Numbered from the stretch's first letter, positions 1 through 10,424 are shown. The stretch is 64,000 nt of DNA from Vibrio sp. CK2-1 (GCF_021726515.1 NZ_JAKKCJ010000002.1:744001-808000); one strand, 5' to 3'. The notes: generated by a model from the letters alone, not told the origin. Numbers and translations are program-made.

Positions 1-35
1 CATACCTTAAATGATTAGATCACTTAGTGAACCAA

Positions 36-659
36 TTAATGAACCGAGCCTTCAACCTTGAGTTGAAATACTGGTAAACGCCAATTGAAGCGAACCGAAG
101 CCATACGCAGTAAGTAGCCTGAAACTAGGCTCACAATAATGGTCAGGTTTTCATCCACACCATAATGTTGTAGCAATAAATACAACCCCGCAACGATCAT
201 TGAAACAGAAGCGTATAGCTCTTGGTGTAATACCAATGGTGCTTGTCGACAAATTAAGTCACGTAATAGTCCACCAAAGACACCGGTAACAATGGCGGCT
301 ACGATACAAATACCAAAATGCAGTCCCATATTGATACCGACCTGGCAACCAATAACACTAAAAGCCGCAAGCCCTAGTGCATCTAAGCGGATGAACACGC
401 CTTTAAATTTGACTACCCATTTAGCCAGCCAGGTAGTTAAGATCCCCGCTAAGCAAGTGATTAGCAAATATTCTGGATGTTTAACCCAAGTTAAAGGGTA
501 GTGACCTAATAAAATGTCACGTACGCTACCGCCGCCTATTGCCGTGGCACTTGCCACCAACATCACGCCAAACCAATCCATGTTTTTACGACCAGCACTT
601 AATGCGCCAGTCATGGCTTCTGCTGTAATACCAATAATATAAATAATGCTTAATAACAT
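36..659 (-). CDS. TRIC / UPF0126 family cation channel protein
   Basis: A 207-residue, very hydrophobic inner-membrane protein with about seven membrane segments. It has the duplicated glycine-rich arrangement of the UPF0126 (YicG/YadS) family: AIGGGSVRDILLG near residue 45 and VFGGLLRDLICR near residue 130, each a GG(S/L)xRD motif. Bacterial members of this family are related to trimeric intracellular cation channels and are thought to pass monovalent cations; some are regulated like glycine-associated transporters. The frame is complete, ending 36 bases into the window. The ion specificity cannot be read from the sequence. Confidence 0.85.
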   Translation of the reverse strand: MLLSIIYIIGITAEAMTGALSAGRKNMDWFGVMLVASATAIGGGSVRDILLGHYPLTWVKHPEYLLITCLAGILTTWLAKWVVKFKGVFIRLDALGLAAFSVIGCQVGINMGLHFGICIVAAIVTGVFGGLLRDLICRQAPLVLHQELYASVSMIVAGLYLLLQHYGVDENLTIIVSLVSGYLLRMASVRFNWRLPVFQLKVEGSVH

Positions 660-909
660 GGCATTCTCACTGTTGTTAGGTCTGAAATAAGGGCGTGATT
701 GTATGCGTTCTATAACATGCTGACGAATGAGAATTATCGTGATTTTTGGGCTTAATTGATTAGAAAAAATAATGGTTTTGCAATTTTGTTATCGCAGATG
801 GATAGATGAGTGATATTTGAGTCGTTAAGTTAGGGGGGGGAGGCTTTACCTTATAGTCAAAAGTAAGGACAATAGCCGACATGTTCCCTGTATGTTGTCA
901 TAATTTCTA
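660..909. other. Divergent intergenic region
   Basis: About 250 bases between the divergent TRIC-type gene and epmC. It holds AT-rich promoter-like sequence and a run of nine G near 832, but no gene, repeat or operator that I can support. Confidence 0.4.
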
Positions 910-1470
910 ATGAGCGCTAATAAGCAACACCATAATAAACATCTCCACACTCCAGAGGCGATTATTTCTATTTTTAATCAGACTTTTTACCCTTCTTATA
1001 ACACCAAGTTGATTCGTGGTGATGATGAGCCTATTTATCTGCCAGCAGATGAAACGCTAGACTACCACCGCATTATTTTTGCTCATGGCTTTTTTGCTTC
1101 AGCCATGCATGAAGCCGCCCATTGGTGTGTCGCAGGGCCTGAACGTCGCTTATTAGAAGATTTTGGCTACTGGTATGAACCCGATGGTCGAACCGCAGAA
1201 GTGCAGGCTGAGTTTGAAAAAGTCGAAATACGTCCTCAAGCGTATGAATGGATATTATCAGTCAGTGCTGGTTTTCCATTTTCAGTGAGCTGTGACAATT
1301 TAAATGGTGATTTTGAGCCAGACCGTTTAGGGTTTATGGCGAAAGTGCATCAAGAAGTGCTACAAATTTTACAACAAGGGTTACCGGTACGTGTTGCTAT
1401 GTTATCGAATGCGTTACAATCGCATTATCAAACACCGCCGCTAACACCTGAGCAGTTTATTGTGAGTTAA
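910..1470 (+). CDS. epmC: Elongation factor P hydroxylase EpmC
   Basis: Homologue of YfcM/EpmC, 186 residues. EpmC hydroxylates the beta-lysylated lysine of elongation factor P, the last step of EF-P modification after EpmB and EpmA; EF-P relieves ribosome stalling at polyproline. An HExxH-like metal site is visible in HEAAHWCVAGPERR near residue 70, the characteristic segment of the family. It is followed after about 47 bases by yfcL, a partner also adjacent in enterobacteria, and lies close to mnmC and fabB as in E. coli. The start is the first ATG of the frame, without a strong ribosome binding site. Confidence 0.9.
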   Translation: MSANKQHHNKHLHTPEAIISIFNQTFYPSYNTKLIRGDDEPIYLPADETLDYHRIIFAHGFFASAMHEAAHWCVAGPERRLLEDFGYWYEPDGRTAEVQAEFEKVEIRPQAYEWILSVSAGFPFSVSCDNLNGDFEPDRLGFMAKVHQEVLQILQQGLPVRVAMLSNALQSHYQTPPLTPEQFIVS

Positions 1471-1517
1471 TAAATAAGAATTCAAAAAATAGTGGTTTAA
1501 TGAAAGTAGAGAGCAAG

Positions 1518-1781
1518 ATGATTATAGAATTGGAAGAAAAACTTCTGGAAGCCATTGACCAAACTGTGGCAACGGCATCTGACGATGAGTTGTTTGCAGG
1601 TGGTTATTTACGAGGACACATCTCTCTTTCTGCCGCTGATTGTGAAGCAGAAGGTGTGCAAGATGTTGAAGTGTTTAAGCAACGTATTCAAGCTAGTTTA
1701 GACCAAGCTCGTAATGAATTAACGCCAGCGGATCAAGTGATCGTAGCGGACATGTGGCAATCATTGGTTGCCAAAATGTAG
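1518..1781 (+). CDS. yfcL: YfcL family protein
   Basis: Small cytoplasmic protein of 87 residues, acidic and predicted mostly helical, of the YfcL family; function unknown. The frame is open from an ATG at 1500, but that codon has no purine-rich site in front of it. The ATG at 1518 is preceded by GAGAG at a good distance and gives the family-like amino terminus MIIELEEKLLEAID, so I chose it. It sits directly behind epmC and is probably cotranscribed, which suggests but does not prove a link with EF-P modification or translation. Confidence 0.75.
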   Translation: MIIELEEKLLEAIDQTVATASDDELFAGGYLRGHISLSAADCEAEGVQDVEVFKQRIQASLDQARNELTPADQVIVADMWQSLVAKM

Positions 1782-1892
1782 TCGTTCTGATTTTTTGAAC
1801 AAGTTGATATAGGAAGTTGTCTGGTAAGTGATGAGTAATATCGTAAAGTAATATCCATCGTAAACAACAGCCAGTTTTGATAGGGAATAGTT

Positions 1893-2420
1893 ATGAAAAT
1901 TATCGCATTCGGTGCAAGTACAAGTTTTAATTCAATCAACAAAGCATTAGCAACTTATACCGCTAACCTTGTTGATGGTGCAGAAGTTGAAGTGTTAGAT
2001 CTTAATGATTTCCCTGTGCCACTATTTAGTGAAAACACAGAGAAAGAAGTCGGTCGCCCAGACGGTGCGCAGGCTTATTTCGCAAAATTAGAAAGTGCCG
2101 ATGCATTCGTAATTTCTTTCGCTGAACATAACGGTACTTATACCGCCGCTTATAAAAACTTGTTTGATTGGGCATCGCGCATTAATCAACAAATGTTTGC
2201 TCACAAGCCAGTTGTGTATCTTTCAACTAGCCCTGGCCCTGGTGGCGCACAAAGCGTTTTAGCCCAAGCAGTTGGTTCAGCAGCTTTCTTCCACGCGGAA
2301 GTGAAAGCATCGGTTTCAGTACCAAGCTTTTATGATGTGTTTGATATGGAAAAAGGCGAAGTGACGGATGCTGACATTGCTAAGCAACTAGCGGATGCCG
2401 CGGCAAGTCTAAAAGCGTAG
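1893..2420 (+). CDS. NAD(P)H-dependent FMN reductase family protein
   Basis: A 175-residue flavodoxin-like protein of the NADPH-dependent FMN reductase family. The amino terminus carries the phosphate loop GASTSFNSINKALA, and the middle has AEHNGTYTAAYKNLFDW, equivalent to the PEYNGSxPxxLKNxxDW motif that contacts the flavin and forms the dimer. Members reduce FMN, quinones, azo dyes or chromate; the physiological substrate here is unknown. A good site (AGGGAA) precedes the ATG. The gene is separate from epmC-yfcL and ends in a strong hairpin shared with the convergent mnmC. Confidence 0.85.
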   Translation: MKIIAFGASTSFNSINKALATYTANLVDGAEVEVLDLNDFPVPLFSENTEKEVGRPDGAQAYFAKLESADAFVISFAEHNGTYTAAYKNLFDWASRINQQMFAHKPVVYLSTSPGPGGAQSVLAQAVGSAAFFHAEVKASVSVPSFYDVFDMEKGEVTDADIAKQLADAAASLKA

Positions 2421-2450
2421 TACGCTTATTTGAATCTGGATAAATTATTA

Positions 2451-2485
2451 AAAACGGGATGAACTGTGATGGTTCATCCCGTTTT
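2451..2485. terminator. Bidirectional rho-independent terminator
   Basis: A perfect 14-bp stem (AAAACGGGATGAAC and its complement) with a 7-base loop, flanked by A and T runs. It lies between the convergent FMN reductase and mnmC genes and should serve both. Confidence 0.9.
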
Positions 2486-2513
2486 GATTTATCTATTATA
2501 AATATTTCAATCT

Positions 2514-4598
2514 TTACTCTTCGGTGATCGGTCGACCTTTTAGCATTTTACGAACCCACATTCTTGCCGGATGAATTTTTTCTAATACTTCGAGCGGCAG
2601 GGGAAGTGGATCACCGGATATTTGCGAAGCCAGTACTTCGGCTAATAATGGTGCCGAGCACAATCCACGCGCGCCTAGTCCTACCATACAAAACAGATTC
2701 GGATAATGCGGGATCTCTGGCATTAAATCGGGACGTTTCCGCAGAATTTGTGGGTCGAGTTTAGCGTAGCTTTCGACCACAGGTTCGAATTTAAACACAT
2801 TGCCAACAAAAGGTAGATGGTCGCGGGTGACGCTGCGAATACCTTGTCGAGAAAGGTTTTCACTGGTATCCACTTCATTCGGCCAGGATTGATTCGGCAA
2901 ACATTGCTTCAAACGCTCGCCGTTGCTGACTTGTGCCATAGGATCAAATTCTTGGTCGATATTATTTCTATCATAGCTTGCGCCAATACAATGATGAGCA
3001 TTGTTTGGATTTTGCGGAGTCATATAGCCGTCATAGCATAAGACGGTTTTGAGTTTGCTTAGCGATTCTGTCGTTGGAATATGACTGACTTGGCCTTTCA
3101 CCGATGTTGCTGCAATCGGTTTTAATTGTTCAAAGCGAGAAAACTGGTGACCATTGGCAACCACAACGGCTTGGTGCTTGAAACTCTTCTGCGAATGATG
3201 AAGCGTCCAATTTTGCTCAGCCTTATCATAAGAAAGCGATTCAATTTGAGTATTAAAATGAACCTCAACGTTGGGTTGCTGCCTGCTTTTTTGCTGCGAT
3301 AACTCATAAATAATTGCTTGCGTGAGCTGCTGTGGGCATAACCAGCCACCAAGCGGATAGTGAATACTTTCTTGGTCGATATCTAAACCGATGACTTGCT
3401 CAGTTTGTTCTGCGGTTAGGCTATGCAGTAATTCCTGTGGGTAGTCATTAAGCAGCATTTTATCGAGTTTTTTCTTGGCTTTATCACTCCAAGCTAGTTG
3501 AGTGACACCACATAAGTCGTAATCAAATTCAAGTTGTTGGGCGGCTTGCTTAACCAATTGGCGCGCAAACAGAAAAGCTGGCGCAAAGAAACGATTGAGC
3601 GGCGATTCAGGCTCTGCAATCAGTGGGTAAAGCGCACCTTGTCGATTACCGGATGCGCCCAATGCCGGCTTATCATCTTCACAATAAAGAGTGATGCTAT
3701 GACCACGGCGATATAAGGCTAACGCTAACGTGGCACTAGCGACCCCACCACCGATAATTGCGGTTGGTTTCTGGCGATCAAATTGCTCAATAGGGTAGCG
3801 TTGAAACCAAGGAGCAAAAGAGTTTTTGGTTAACGACTGTTGTTTGGCTAATGACGGCTGTAATGTACCAGCAATCATTTCACGTTTGGTGCCAAAGCCT
3901 TTGACTTTTTTCATGTCAAATCCAGCTTCAATTAACCCACGACGAACAAATCCTGCCGCCGTAAAGGTTGCACAAGTCCCTTCCGCTTTAGTTAAGCGTG
4001 CCATGTGTTGAAATAAGGCATCATTCCACATGTCTTGGTTTTTACTGGGCGCGAAGCCATCTAAGAACCAAGCATCCACAAGACCTGCTTCGGTTTGCGC
4101 CAGTTTCGGCAAGCTGTTATGAATATCACCAAACCATAAATCTAATGTGATCATGCCATCGGCGAGGACTAAACGATGACATTCTGGTACCGCAATCGGG
4201 TAGTGTGCTTGGAGTTGTTTTGCGTAATCAGCCAGTTCTGGCCAAGCGGCATGTGCTTTAATGAGATCATCAATATGCACAGGAAACTTTTCGAAACTAA
4301 TAAAGTGCAATTGAGTTAATGGCGAGTCAGGCTGGCTTTGTTTAAATGTTTCAAACTCTTTCCAAACCGCGAGAAAATTCAGCCCAGTACCAAATCCGGT
4401 TTCAGCAATCACAAAACGAGATTGCGATGCTTGCTGCCAGCGCGTAGGTAGATGATTTTGCTGGATGAATACATAGCGGCTTTCTTCTAATCCATTGGCA
4501 TTAGAGAAATAAACATCATCAAATTGGTGGGAAACGGGAGTACCGGATTCATTCCAATCCAGTTGGGCATTTTTGATCACGCGGATATTACCTGTCAT
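2514..4598 (-). CDS. mnmC: Bifunctional tRNA-modifying enzyme MnmC
   Basis: A 694-residue two-domain enzyme for the wobble uridine of tRNAs. The C-terminal FAD oxidoreductase removes the carboxymethyl group from cmnm5(s2)U34, and the N-terminal methyltransferase then makes mnm5(s2)U34. The amino-terminal half has the SAM site [12 protein letters not shown] (about residue 65) and [17 protein letters not shown] (about residue 175). The second half begins near residue 280 with the dinucleotide fold [16 protein letters not shown] and [12 protein letters not shown]. It is slightly longer than the E. coli protein. It is divergent from fabB, a conserved arrangement. Confidence 0.96.
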   Translation of the reverse strand: MTGNIRVIKNAQLDWNESGTPVSHQFDDVYFSNANGLEESRYVFIQQNHLPTRWQQASQSRFVIAETGFGTGLNFLAVWKEFETFKQSQPDSPLTQLHFISFEKFPVHIDDLIKAHAAWPELADYAKQLQAHYPIAVPECHRLVLADGMITLDLWFGDIHNSLPKLAQTEAGLVDAWFLDGFAPSKNQDMWNDALFQHMARLTKAEGTCATFTAAGFVRRGLIEAGFDMKKVKGFGTKREMIAGTLQPSLAKQQSLTKNSFAPWFQRYPIEQFDRQKPTAIIGGGVASATLALALYRRGHSITLYCEDDKPALGASGNRQGALYPLIAEPESPLNRFFAPAFLFARQLVKQAAQQLEFDYDLCGVTQLAWSDKAKKKLDKMLLNDYPQELLHSLTAEQTEQVIGLDIDQESIHYPLGGWLCPQQLTQAIIYELSQQKSRQQPNVEVHFNTQIESLSYDKAEQNWTLHHSQKSFKHQAVVVANGHQFSRFEQLKPIAATSVKGQVSHIPTTESLSKLKTVLCYDGYMTPQNPNNAHHCIGASYDRNNIDQEFDPMAQVSNGERLKQCLPNQSWPNEVDTSENLSRQGIRSVTRDHLPFVGNVFKFEPVVESYAKLDPQILRKRPDLMPEIPHYPNLFCMVGLGARGLCSAPLLAEVLASQISGDPLPLPLEVLEKIHPARMWVRKMLKGRPITEE

Positions 4599-4618
4599 TT
4601 TGTATCAATTTGGGGCTA

Positions 4619-4648
4619 TTATATACCCAAGTGAGCTTAAAATGCAGA
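4619..4648 (+). repeat. Terminus-type copy of the TATACCC repeat
   Basis: TATATACCCAAGTGAGCTTA with following AAATGCAG matches the left end of the 267-bp element at 54550-54816. It lies just upstream of mnmC; no matching right end was found nearby. Confidence 0.7.
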
Positions 4649-4893
4649 GTAGTTGGTGTTCTATTGATATAAGCAATGAAGCGTTGAGTTAAACTCAGCT
4701 TTCATCATGTCACGCTTTTCGTTAGCATGGCGATCAAGATCAATATACACCTTGAATCGGTTCGATAAGCTGAAAGTAATTTAACCGATAGTGAATAAAT
4801 TTACTCACGAGAGTTAGGGTATCAAGGAAAGCTGACCACTTATTTTGTTAAGTCAGTTATCATTAAGCGATTTTTGAATTATAGGAACGTCAC

Positions 4894-6117
4894 ATGAAAC
4901 GAGCCGTCATCACTGGCCTAGGCATTGTATCTAGTATTGGTAATAACGTAGAAGAAGTTTTAGCCTCTTTAAAAACAGGTAAATCTGGCATCACAGGTTC
5001 AGAGCAATTTAAAGAAGCGGGTCTACGCTCTCAAGTTTGGGGTGAATTAAAAATCAATCCAAGTGAGCATATCGATCGTAAACAAATGCGCTTTATGGGT
5101 GATACAGCCTCATTCGCCTACCTAGCTATGCAGCAAGCGATTGAAGATTCTAAGCTAACAGAAGAGCAAGTCTCAAATGACCGCACTGGTCTAGTTGCTG
5201 GTTCTGGTGGTATTTCTTCTCAAAACCAAGTGGTTTCTGTCGATACTCTGCGTGAAAAAGGCGTTAAGCGTATTGGTCCATACATGGTTCCACGCACCAT
5301 GGCATCATCAGTTTCTGCATGTCTTGCTACACCATTTAAAATTCGCGGTGTTAACTACAGCATCAGTTCTGCTTGTGCGACATCAGCACACTGTATCGGT
5401 CACGCGATGGAGCTTATTCAATTGGGCAAACAAGATGTTGTGTTTGCTGGTGGTGGTGAAGAGCTTCACTGGTCATCTGCAATGATGTTTGATGCGATGG
5501 GCGCACTTTCTACTAAGTATAATGAAACACCAGATCGTGCTTCTCGTACTTATGATGCAGACCGCGATGGTTTTGTTATCTCTGGTGGCGGCGGTATGGT
5601 CGTTATCGAAGAATTAGAGCATGCACTTGCTCGTGGCGCAAAAATCTACGGCGAAATCGTAGGTTACGGTGCGACTTCTGATGGCTACGACATGGTAGCA
5701 CCATCAGGTGAAGGCGCTGTACGTTGTATGAAAATGGCAATGCAAAATGTAGATGCTATCGATTACGTAAATACGCACGGCACTTCAACGCCAGTTGGTG
5801 ATGTGAAAGAACTTGGCGCAATCCAAGAAGTATTTGGTAAAGACAGCGGCGGCAAATGCCCTGCGATTTCTGCAACCAAAGCAATGACGGGTCACGCACT
5901 AGGTGCGGCAGGCGTTCATGAAGCAATCTACTCAACGCTAATGCTTGAGAATAACTTCATTGCACCAAGCATTAACGTAGAAACGTTAGATCCAGCAGCG
6001 GAAGGTCTAGATATCGTAACTGCACCACGTGAGCAAGAGTTGAAGACAGTCATGTCAAACAGCTTTGGTTTCGGTGGTACTAACGCAACGCTAGTGATTA
6101 AAAAATACGAAGCTTAA
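4894..6117 (+). CDS. fabB: 3-oxoacyl-ACP synthase I
   Basis: Beta-ketoacyl-ACP synthase I, 407 residues, the condensing enzyme needed for elongation of unsaturated fatty acids. The catalytic Cys is in [15 protein letters not shown] near residue 161. The two catalytic histidines are in [12 protein letters not shown] and [14 protein letters not shown], and the C-terminal [14 protein letters not shown] loop is intact. A clear site (AGGAACG) precedes the ATG. The roughly 295-base region upstream is shared with mnmC. I looked there for FadR and FabR operators and found only an imperfect AGCTGAC/GTCAGTT pair near 4828-4860, too weak to call. Confidence 0.97.
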   Translation: MKRAVITGLGIVSSIGNNVEEVLASLKTGKSGITGSEQFKEAGLRSQVWGELKINPSEHIDRKQMRFMGDTASFAYLAMQQAIEDSKLTEEQVSNDRTGLVAGSGGISSQNQVVSVDTLREKGVKRIGPYMVPRTMASSVSACLATPFKIRGVNYSISSACATSAHCIGHAMELIQLGKQDVVFAGGGEELHWSSAMMFDAMGALSTKYNETPDRASRTYDADRDGFVISGGGGMVVIEELEHALARGAKIYGEIVGYGATSDGYDMVAPSGEGAVRCMKMAMQNVDAIDYVNTHGTSTPVGDVKELGAIQEVFGKDSGGKCPAISATKAMTGHALGAAGVHEAIYSTLMLENNFIAPSINVETLDPAAEGLDIVTAPREQELKTVMSNSFGFGGTNATLVIKKYEA

Positions 6118-6144
6118 TTCGTTATTTTTAATCAAAGAATAAAT

Positions 6145-6173
6145 AATCCTCGGCTTAGGTCGGGGATTTTTTT
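6145..6173 (+). terminator. Rho-independent terminator after fabB
   Basis: An 8-bp stem (AATCCTCG with CGGGGATT, one G-U pair), an 8-base loop and seven T residues, 28 bases after the fabB stop. Confidence 0.85.
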
Positions 6174-6209
6174 ATCATTAAAGAAATTAGTTGTTTATGA
6201 GTGTAAAAA

Positions 6210-7376
6210 ATGAAAATAGTCATTGATGAGAATATGCCTTACGCCGAAGCCTTGTTTAGCCAACTAGGGGAGGTTGAGATGAAATCTGGGCGCAATATAA
6301 GCGCTGATGATTTAATCGGGGTAGACGCATTAATGATTCGCTCTGTGACCAAAGTGAATGCTGCATTATTAGCCAAAGCGGATCGTTTGAAGTTTGTCGG
6401 CACCGCGACTGCTGGTATGGATCATGTAGACCAAGAATTGCTAGCTAGCAAAGGCATTACGTTCAGCGCGGCACCCGGTTGCAATAAAGTTGGGGTGGCA
6501 GAATATGTCATTAGTTCTTTATTGGTGATTGCTCAGCAACAAGGTTTCTCTGTATTCGATAAAACGGTAGGAATCATCGGTGCAGGTCAAGTGGGCAGTT
6601 ATCTGGCGCAATGTCTGCAGGCTATTGGCATTAAAGTGCTACTCAATGATCCACCAAAACAAGCCCAAGGTGATGCGCGTGAGTTTGTTGATTTAGATAC
6701 TATACTCGAACAATCTGATGTTATTTCACTTCATACCCCGATCACTCAAACGGGGCCGTGGCCAACACATCATCTTCTTGGTGAGCTAGAATTAAACCAA
6801 TTACGTGGCGATCAAATTTTAATTAATGCTGCTCGTGGCCCCGTGGTGGATAACCAAGCTTTAAAAGTACGCTTGCAACAAGCCGATGGTTTTACCGCGG
6901 TTTTGGATGTGTTTGAACCAGAGCCGAATGTAGATCTAGAGCTGTTGCCTTTGCTGACTTTTGCGACCCCACACATTGCAGGCTATGGGCTGGAAGGGAA
7001 AGCGCGTGGCACCACGATGATCTTTAATCGTTTTTGCGAGTTTCTTGGGCTAAATAACCGAGCCAATCCAGATGAGTTATTACCAACTGCTCCAGTGCCT
7101 ATGGTGAATTTATCAGCGGGCTGGACAGAAGAGGGTAAGAAAAACCAAGCATTACTGCACAATTTAACTCAGTTGATTTATGATGTGCGCCATGATGATG
7201 CGGTTTTTCGTCGAGAGATTGCTCAAGCCGATCCAGCAATACAGGCTCAAGCCTTTGATGCCATGAGAAAAGACTACTGGGATCGCCGCGAATACAGCGC
7301 GATAACGTTAGCTATGCATCAAGAATCGAACGTCGAACTGACGCCTTTTTATCATTTAGGGTTTAAACACGCTTAA
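6210..7376 (+). CDS. pdxB: Erythronate-4-phosphate dehydrogenase
   Basis: PdxB, 388 residues, a D-2-hydroxyacid dehydrogenase that oxidises 4-phosphoerythronate in pyridoxal phosphate synthesis. The NAD-binding loop [18 protein letters not shown] is near residue 120. The catalytic Arg, Glu and His are in [17 protein letters not shown] and TPHIAGY. The C-terminal PdxB dimerisation region (about residues 290-388) distinguishes it from SerA and lactate dehydrogenases. The next gene is the asd paralogue, 49 bases downstream, the same order as pdxB-usg in enterobacteria. Confidence 0.96.
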   Translation: MKIVIDENMPYAEALFSQLGEVEMKSGRNISADDLIGVDALMIRSVTKVNAALLAKADRLKFVGTATAGMDHVDQELLASKGITFSAAPGCNKVGVAEYVISSLLVIAQQQGFSVFDKTVGIIGAGQVGSYLAQCLQAIGIKVLLNDPPKQAQGDAREFVDLDTILEQSDVISLHTPITQTGPWPTHHLLGELELNQLRGDQILINAARGPVVDNQALKVRLQQADGFTAVLDVFEPEPNVDLELLPLLTFATPHIAGYGLEGKARGTTMIFNRFCEFLGLNNRANPDELLPTAPVPMVNLSAGWTEEGKKNQALLHNLTQLIYDVRHDDAVFRREIAQADPAIQAQAFDAMRKDYWDRREYSAITLAMHQESNVELTPFYHLGFKHA

Positions 7377-7425
7377 TTGAGTGTATTAAGCCTTCAATAT
7401 GCTCCATATTTAAATTGAGGTTTTC

Positions 7426-8439
7426 ATGAGTCAAGAATTTAACGTTGCTATCTTTGGTGCAACTGGTGCCGTTGGCGAAGCTATGCTTGAAGTATTACAA
7501 GAGCGTAAGTTTCCAGTAGGTGATCTTTATTTACTCGCCAGTGAGCGTAGTGAAGGGAAAACTTATCGCTTCAATGGTAAAACGATTCGCGTTCAAAATG
7601 TCGAAGACTTTGATTGGTCACAAGTGCATATCGCTTTATTTTCAGCCGGTGGTGAGTTATCAGCAAAATGGGCACCTATCGCAGCTGATGAAGGGGTTGT
7701 TGTGATTGATAACACTTCTGAGTTCCGTTATGAATTTGATGTACCACTTGTTGTGCCAGAAGTGAACCCTGAAGCGATTGCGGAATTTAGAAACCGTAAT
7801 ATTATTGCCAACCCGAACTGCTCTACTATCCAAATGTTAGTGGCGTTAAAGCCAATACATGATGCAGTTGGCATTGAGCGTATTAATGTTGCAACCTATC
7901 AGTCAGTTTCTGGTGCAGGTAAAAAAGGTATCGATGAATTGGCAGGCCAAACCGCTAAATTATTAAATGGTTTACCCGTTGAGAAAGATGCCTTCACTCA
8001 ACAAATCGCGTTTAACTGTATCCCGCAAATTGATGTGATGATGGAAAATGGCTACACCAAAGAAGAAATGAAAATGGTGTGGGAAACGCAAAAAATCTTT
8101 AATGATCCATCTATTCAAGTGAACCCAACTTGTGTTCGCGTACCTGTATTTTATGGTCATGCTGAATCTCTACATATTGAAACTCAAGCACCAATTGATG
8201 CTGAGCAAGTGATGGATATGCTAGAGCAAATGGAAGGCGTAGAAGTATTCCGCGGGATCGACTACCCAACTCAAGTTCGTGATGCAGGTGGTAAAGACAC
8301 GGTAATGATTGGACGTGTGCGCAATGATATCAGCCACCACAGTGGTATTAATATGTGGGTTGTTGCCGATAACGTACGTAAAGGTGCGGCAACCAACGCA
8401 GTACAAATTGCTGAAGTGCTGATTCGAGATTACTTCTAA
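7426..8439 (+). CDS. asd: Aspartate-semialdehyde dehydrogenase (type 2 / usg position)
   Basis: Homologue of aspartate-beta-semialdehyde dehydrogenase, 337 residues, which makes the branch-point aldehyde for lysine, diaminopimelate, methionine and threonine. It has the NADP loop IFGATGAVGEAM at the amino terminus, the catalytic Cys in NPNCSTIQM (about residue 130), and the catalytic His in VPVFYGHAESLHIE. It occupies the place of usg in E. coli but, unlike Usg-1, retains the active-site residues, so it is probably a working enzyme. A second, divergent asd lies at 51640. Confidence 0.9.
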   Translation: MSQEFNVAIFGATGAVGEAMLEVLQERKFPVGDLYLLASERSEGKTYRFNGKTIRVQNVEDFDWSQVHIALFSAGGELSAKWAPIAADEGVVVIDNTSEFRYEFDVPLVVPEVNPEAIAEFRNRNIIANPNCSTIQMLVALKPIHDAVGIERINVATYQSVSGAGKKGIDELAGQTAKLLNGLPVEKDAFTQQIAFNCIPQIDVMMENGYTKEEMKMVWETQKIFNDPSIQVNPTCVRVPVFYGHAESLHIETQAPIDAEQVMDMLEQMEGVEVFRGIDYPTQVRDAGGKDTVMIGRVRNDISHHSGINMWVVADNVRKGAATNAVQIAEVLIRDYF

Positions 8440-8442
8440 GAG

Positions 8443-8470
8443 TGATACTCAAGTAATATCAAGGCACAAC
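8443..8470 (+). repeat. Degenerate terminus-type repeat copy
   Basis: GATACTCAAGTAATATCAAG plus GCACAA is a decayed relative of the TATACCCAAGTAACGTCAAGGTGCAA copy at 12437 and of the element ends at 54550-54816. Confidence 0.45.
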
Positions 8471-8479
8471 ATTGAATTG

Positions 8480-8510
8480 AGCCCTATGCTGAGAAGTGTA
8501 GGGCTTTTTT
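8480..8510 (+). terminator. Rho-independent terminator after asd
   Basis: A 7-bp stem AGCCCTA/TAGGGCT with a 12-base loop and six T residues. Confidence 0.85.
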
Positions 8511-8681
8511 GATCTCGCTATCAGTAATGTTCCTTTAATGCTTGAATTTGACCGTGAGATCATTTTATTCGATAAAAAACAGTAAGAAATGAAGGATTTT
8601 TATCAGCAACACTACCCGAATGGGGTTATTATCCTATATATTTAAATTTATTGATTAAACCTTTGGATTAGCCGAATTTTT

Positions 8682-10343
8682 ATGCGCCGTACATTCAAAC
8701 ATTTCATCGCTCCCGTCACGCTACTTTTGGTAACCCCAATTTCGGTTGCTTGTGCTGATGACAGCAGAGTCACAATGGAGCCATCAAATCATGTACCTGC
8801 GCAATCCACTTCGGATGTAGCGGCATTTGAATCGACGGAAGATATCGCATCAATCTATGGCCCGACAGGCGAAGATGAAACCTTATGGTCAATTGCCAAA
8901 GGTTATCGTCCTAGCAAAACTGTTTCGGTCGCCCAAACCGTATTAGCGACGTATAAGCTGAACCAGAAAGCGTTTGAAGACCAAAATATACATGGCTTAA
9001 TCCCTGGCAGTGTATTGCGTTTACCGACACTTGAGCTGATAGAAAAAGAGTCAACTCAAGAAGCAGTCGATATTATTCAGCGTGATAAGTTGCGACCAGT
9101 TCCATCACAAGTAGATGAATCGATCCAACCTCCAAAACCGGCAACATTAGCAGACTACCCATCAGCACAACCTTCTTCAGATTTATCTAATAGCGATAAT
9201 GCGAAAACGTTGAATGAGAATAAGCAAGTAACCTCTGATGAACAATCAGAATCGACTGCTCCGGTTGATGCTCAAGCGAGCACTGAATCTCAACAGGGCA
9301 CTGAATCACAGCAGGCTATTAACTCACAACAGACATTGGATATTCAAACGGATGCTGAGCAGGTTGAACTGACTCAAGTTGAAGCGATGAATGACCGCCT
9401 CACTTCAGAGTTAGATAAAATACAGCAACAGCTCAATGAACTGAAAACCTCGTTGAAAGCAGATGAGCAAAATCGTCTGCAAATTAATGAAGCAGAAGCG
9501 CAATCTACGTCCATTGATACTCCTCAAGCATTTATACGTATAGCCAATCAGCATCCGTGGTTGTGGTTCATTATTTTATTACCACTAGTGTTAATCCTAT
9601 TTATTATTCGTCTATTGTTTACTCGCCAGCCTAAGCGTAGCGAGGAATTAGAGCGTCTAGTCGCACCGCAAGAAAAAATTGAACCAGCAAGGCTAGTGGT
9701 TGACACAGCACCGATACAACCACAAGTTTCCTCAGAAACAGAAACAGAAACAGAAACAGAAACAGAAACAGAAACAGAAACAGAAACAGAAACAGAAACA
9801 GAAACGTTTGAGTTTTCTGATGATGAATTACCTGAATATGGTGAGGAAGAAGCACGTCACGATGCAGATACAGAGCCCCAAGCTTTTGAAGCGGATATCC
9901 CGACCGTAGATGACCGTATTATTGAAGATGACATCGCTAACCATAAGTTCGACGATGTACTGGTGTTTGACCTTAATAGCGCTGAAGCGACCACTAGTGA
10001 AGATGACGCTGACGTAACTGAAAATAACCCTGTTGAAGCGGCAGTTTCTTCTCATGCAGAACACCAACCCGCACAAGATCTTGAACATATCGATTCAGAA
10101 AATATAGACCAACAAGAAGAGCCAGATCTTGATGTTGGGCTGGATGATTTCCCTGATGTACTCGGCGATGTGAATGATTTTGATGTTGATATCAATGCAG
10201 AAATGAATAGTAACCTTGATTTAGCCAAAGTCTTTCTTGAAATGGGTGATGAGCGCACCGCGATTAAGTTATTAAAAACGGTGATTTCAAAAGGTGATGA
10301 AGCATTGAAGGCTGAGGCAAATAAGCTGTTATCTTCAATTTAA
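8682..10343 (+). CDS. hubP: Polar organiser HubP / FimV family protein
   Basis: A 553-residue inner-membrane protein of the FimV/HubP family. An export signal (residues 1-26) is followed by a LysM-like peptidoglycan-binding segment (EDETLWSIAKGY to PGSVLRLPT, about residues 64-120), a Gln/Ser-rich linker with a short coiled coil (about 225-260), one membrane segment (HPWLWFIILLPLVLILFIIRLL, about 291-313), and an acidic cytoplasmic region. The end is the conserved FimV C-terminal TPR-like domain (about 505-553). In Vibrio, HubP recruits ParA1, FlhG and chemotaxis machinery to the old pole, and the gene also lies just before truA. The cytoplasmic part is much shorter than in the V. cholerae protein and contains a hexanucleotide-encoded Glu-Thr run. 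Confidence 0.88.
   Translation: MRRTFKHFIAPVTLLLVTPISVACADDSRVTMEPSNHVPAQSTSDVAAFESTEDIASIYGPTGEDETLWSIAKGYRPSKTVSVAQTVLATYKLNQKAFEDQNIHGLIPGSVLRLPTLELIEKESTQEAVDIIQRDKLRPVPSQVDESIQPPKPATLADYPSAQPSSDLSNSDNAKTLNENKQVTSDEQSESTAPVDAQASTESQQGTESQQAINSQQTLDIQTDAEQVELTQVEAMNDRLTSELDKIQQQLNELKTSLKADEQNRLQINEAEAQSTSIDTPQAFIRIANQHPWLWFIILLPLVLILFIIRLLFTRQPKRSEELERLVAPQEKIEPARLVVDTAPIQPQVSSETETETETETETETETETETETETFEFSDDELPEYGEEEARHDADTEPQAFEADIPTVDDRIIEDDIANHKFDDVLVFDLNSAEATTSEDDADVTENNPVEAAVSSHAEHQPAQDLEHIDSENIDQQEEPDLDVGLDDFPDVLGDVNDFDVDINAEMNSNLDLAKVFLEMGDERTAIKLLKTVISKGDEALKAEANKLLSSI
9733..9804 (+). repeat. Hexanucleotide tandem repeat CAGAAA x12 inside hubP
   Basis: Twelve perfect CAGAAA units (72 bases) encode an alternating Glu-Thr tract of about 24 residues, just inside the cytoplasmic acidic region. 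Because the unit is two codons, gain or loss of copies changes protein length without shifting frame. The complementary strand is open across it but is not a gene. Confidence 0.95.
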
Positions 10344-10424
10344 GTAAAGTGATAAATTGCACCGGTAATAGGCTAGGGTATATACTTTGCGGCCGTTTTA
10401 TTTGTGGATTAAGAGTGATTTCAG

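Noticed and set aside
4828-4860. FadR or FabR operator upstream of fabB
   Set aside because: AGCTGAC and GTCAGTT are imperfect and wrongly spaced for either consensus.
9631-9909. Open frames on both strands across the hubP hexamer repeat
   Set aside because: Repeat-driven low-complexity translations (poly Lys-Gln, poly Phe-Leu) without start sites; the hubP frame explains the region.
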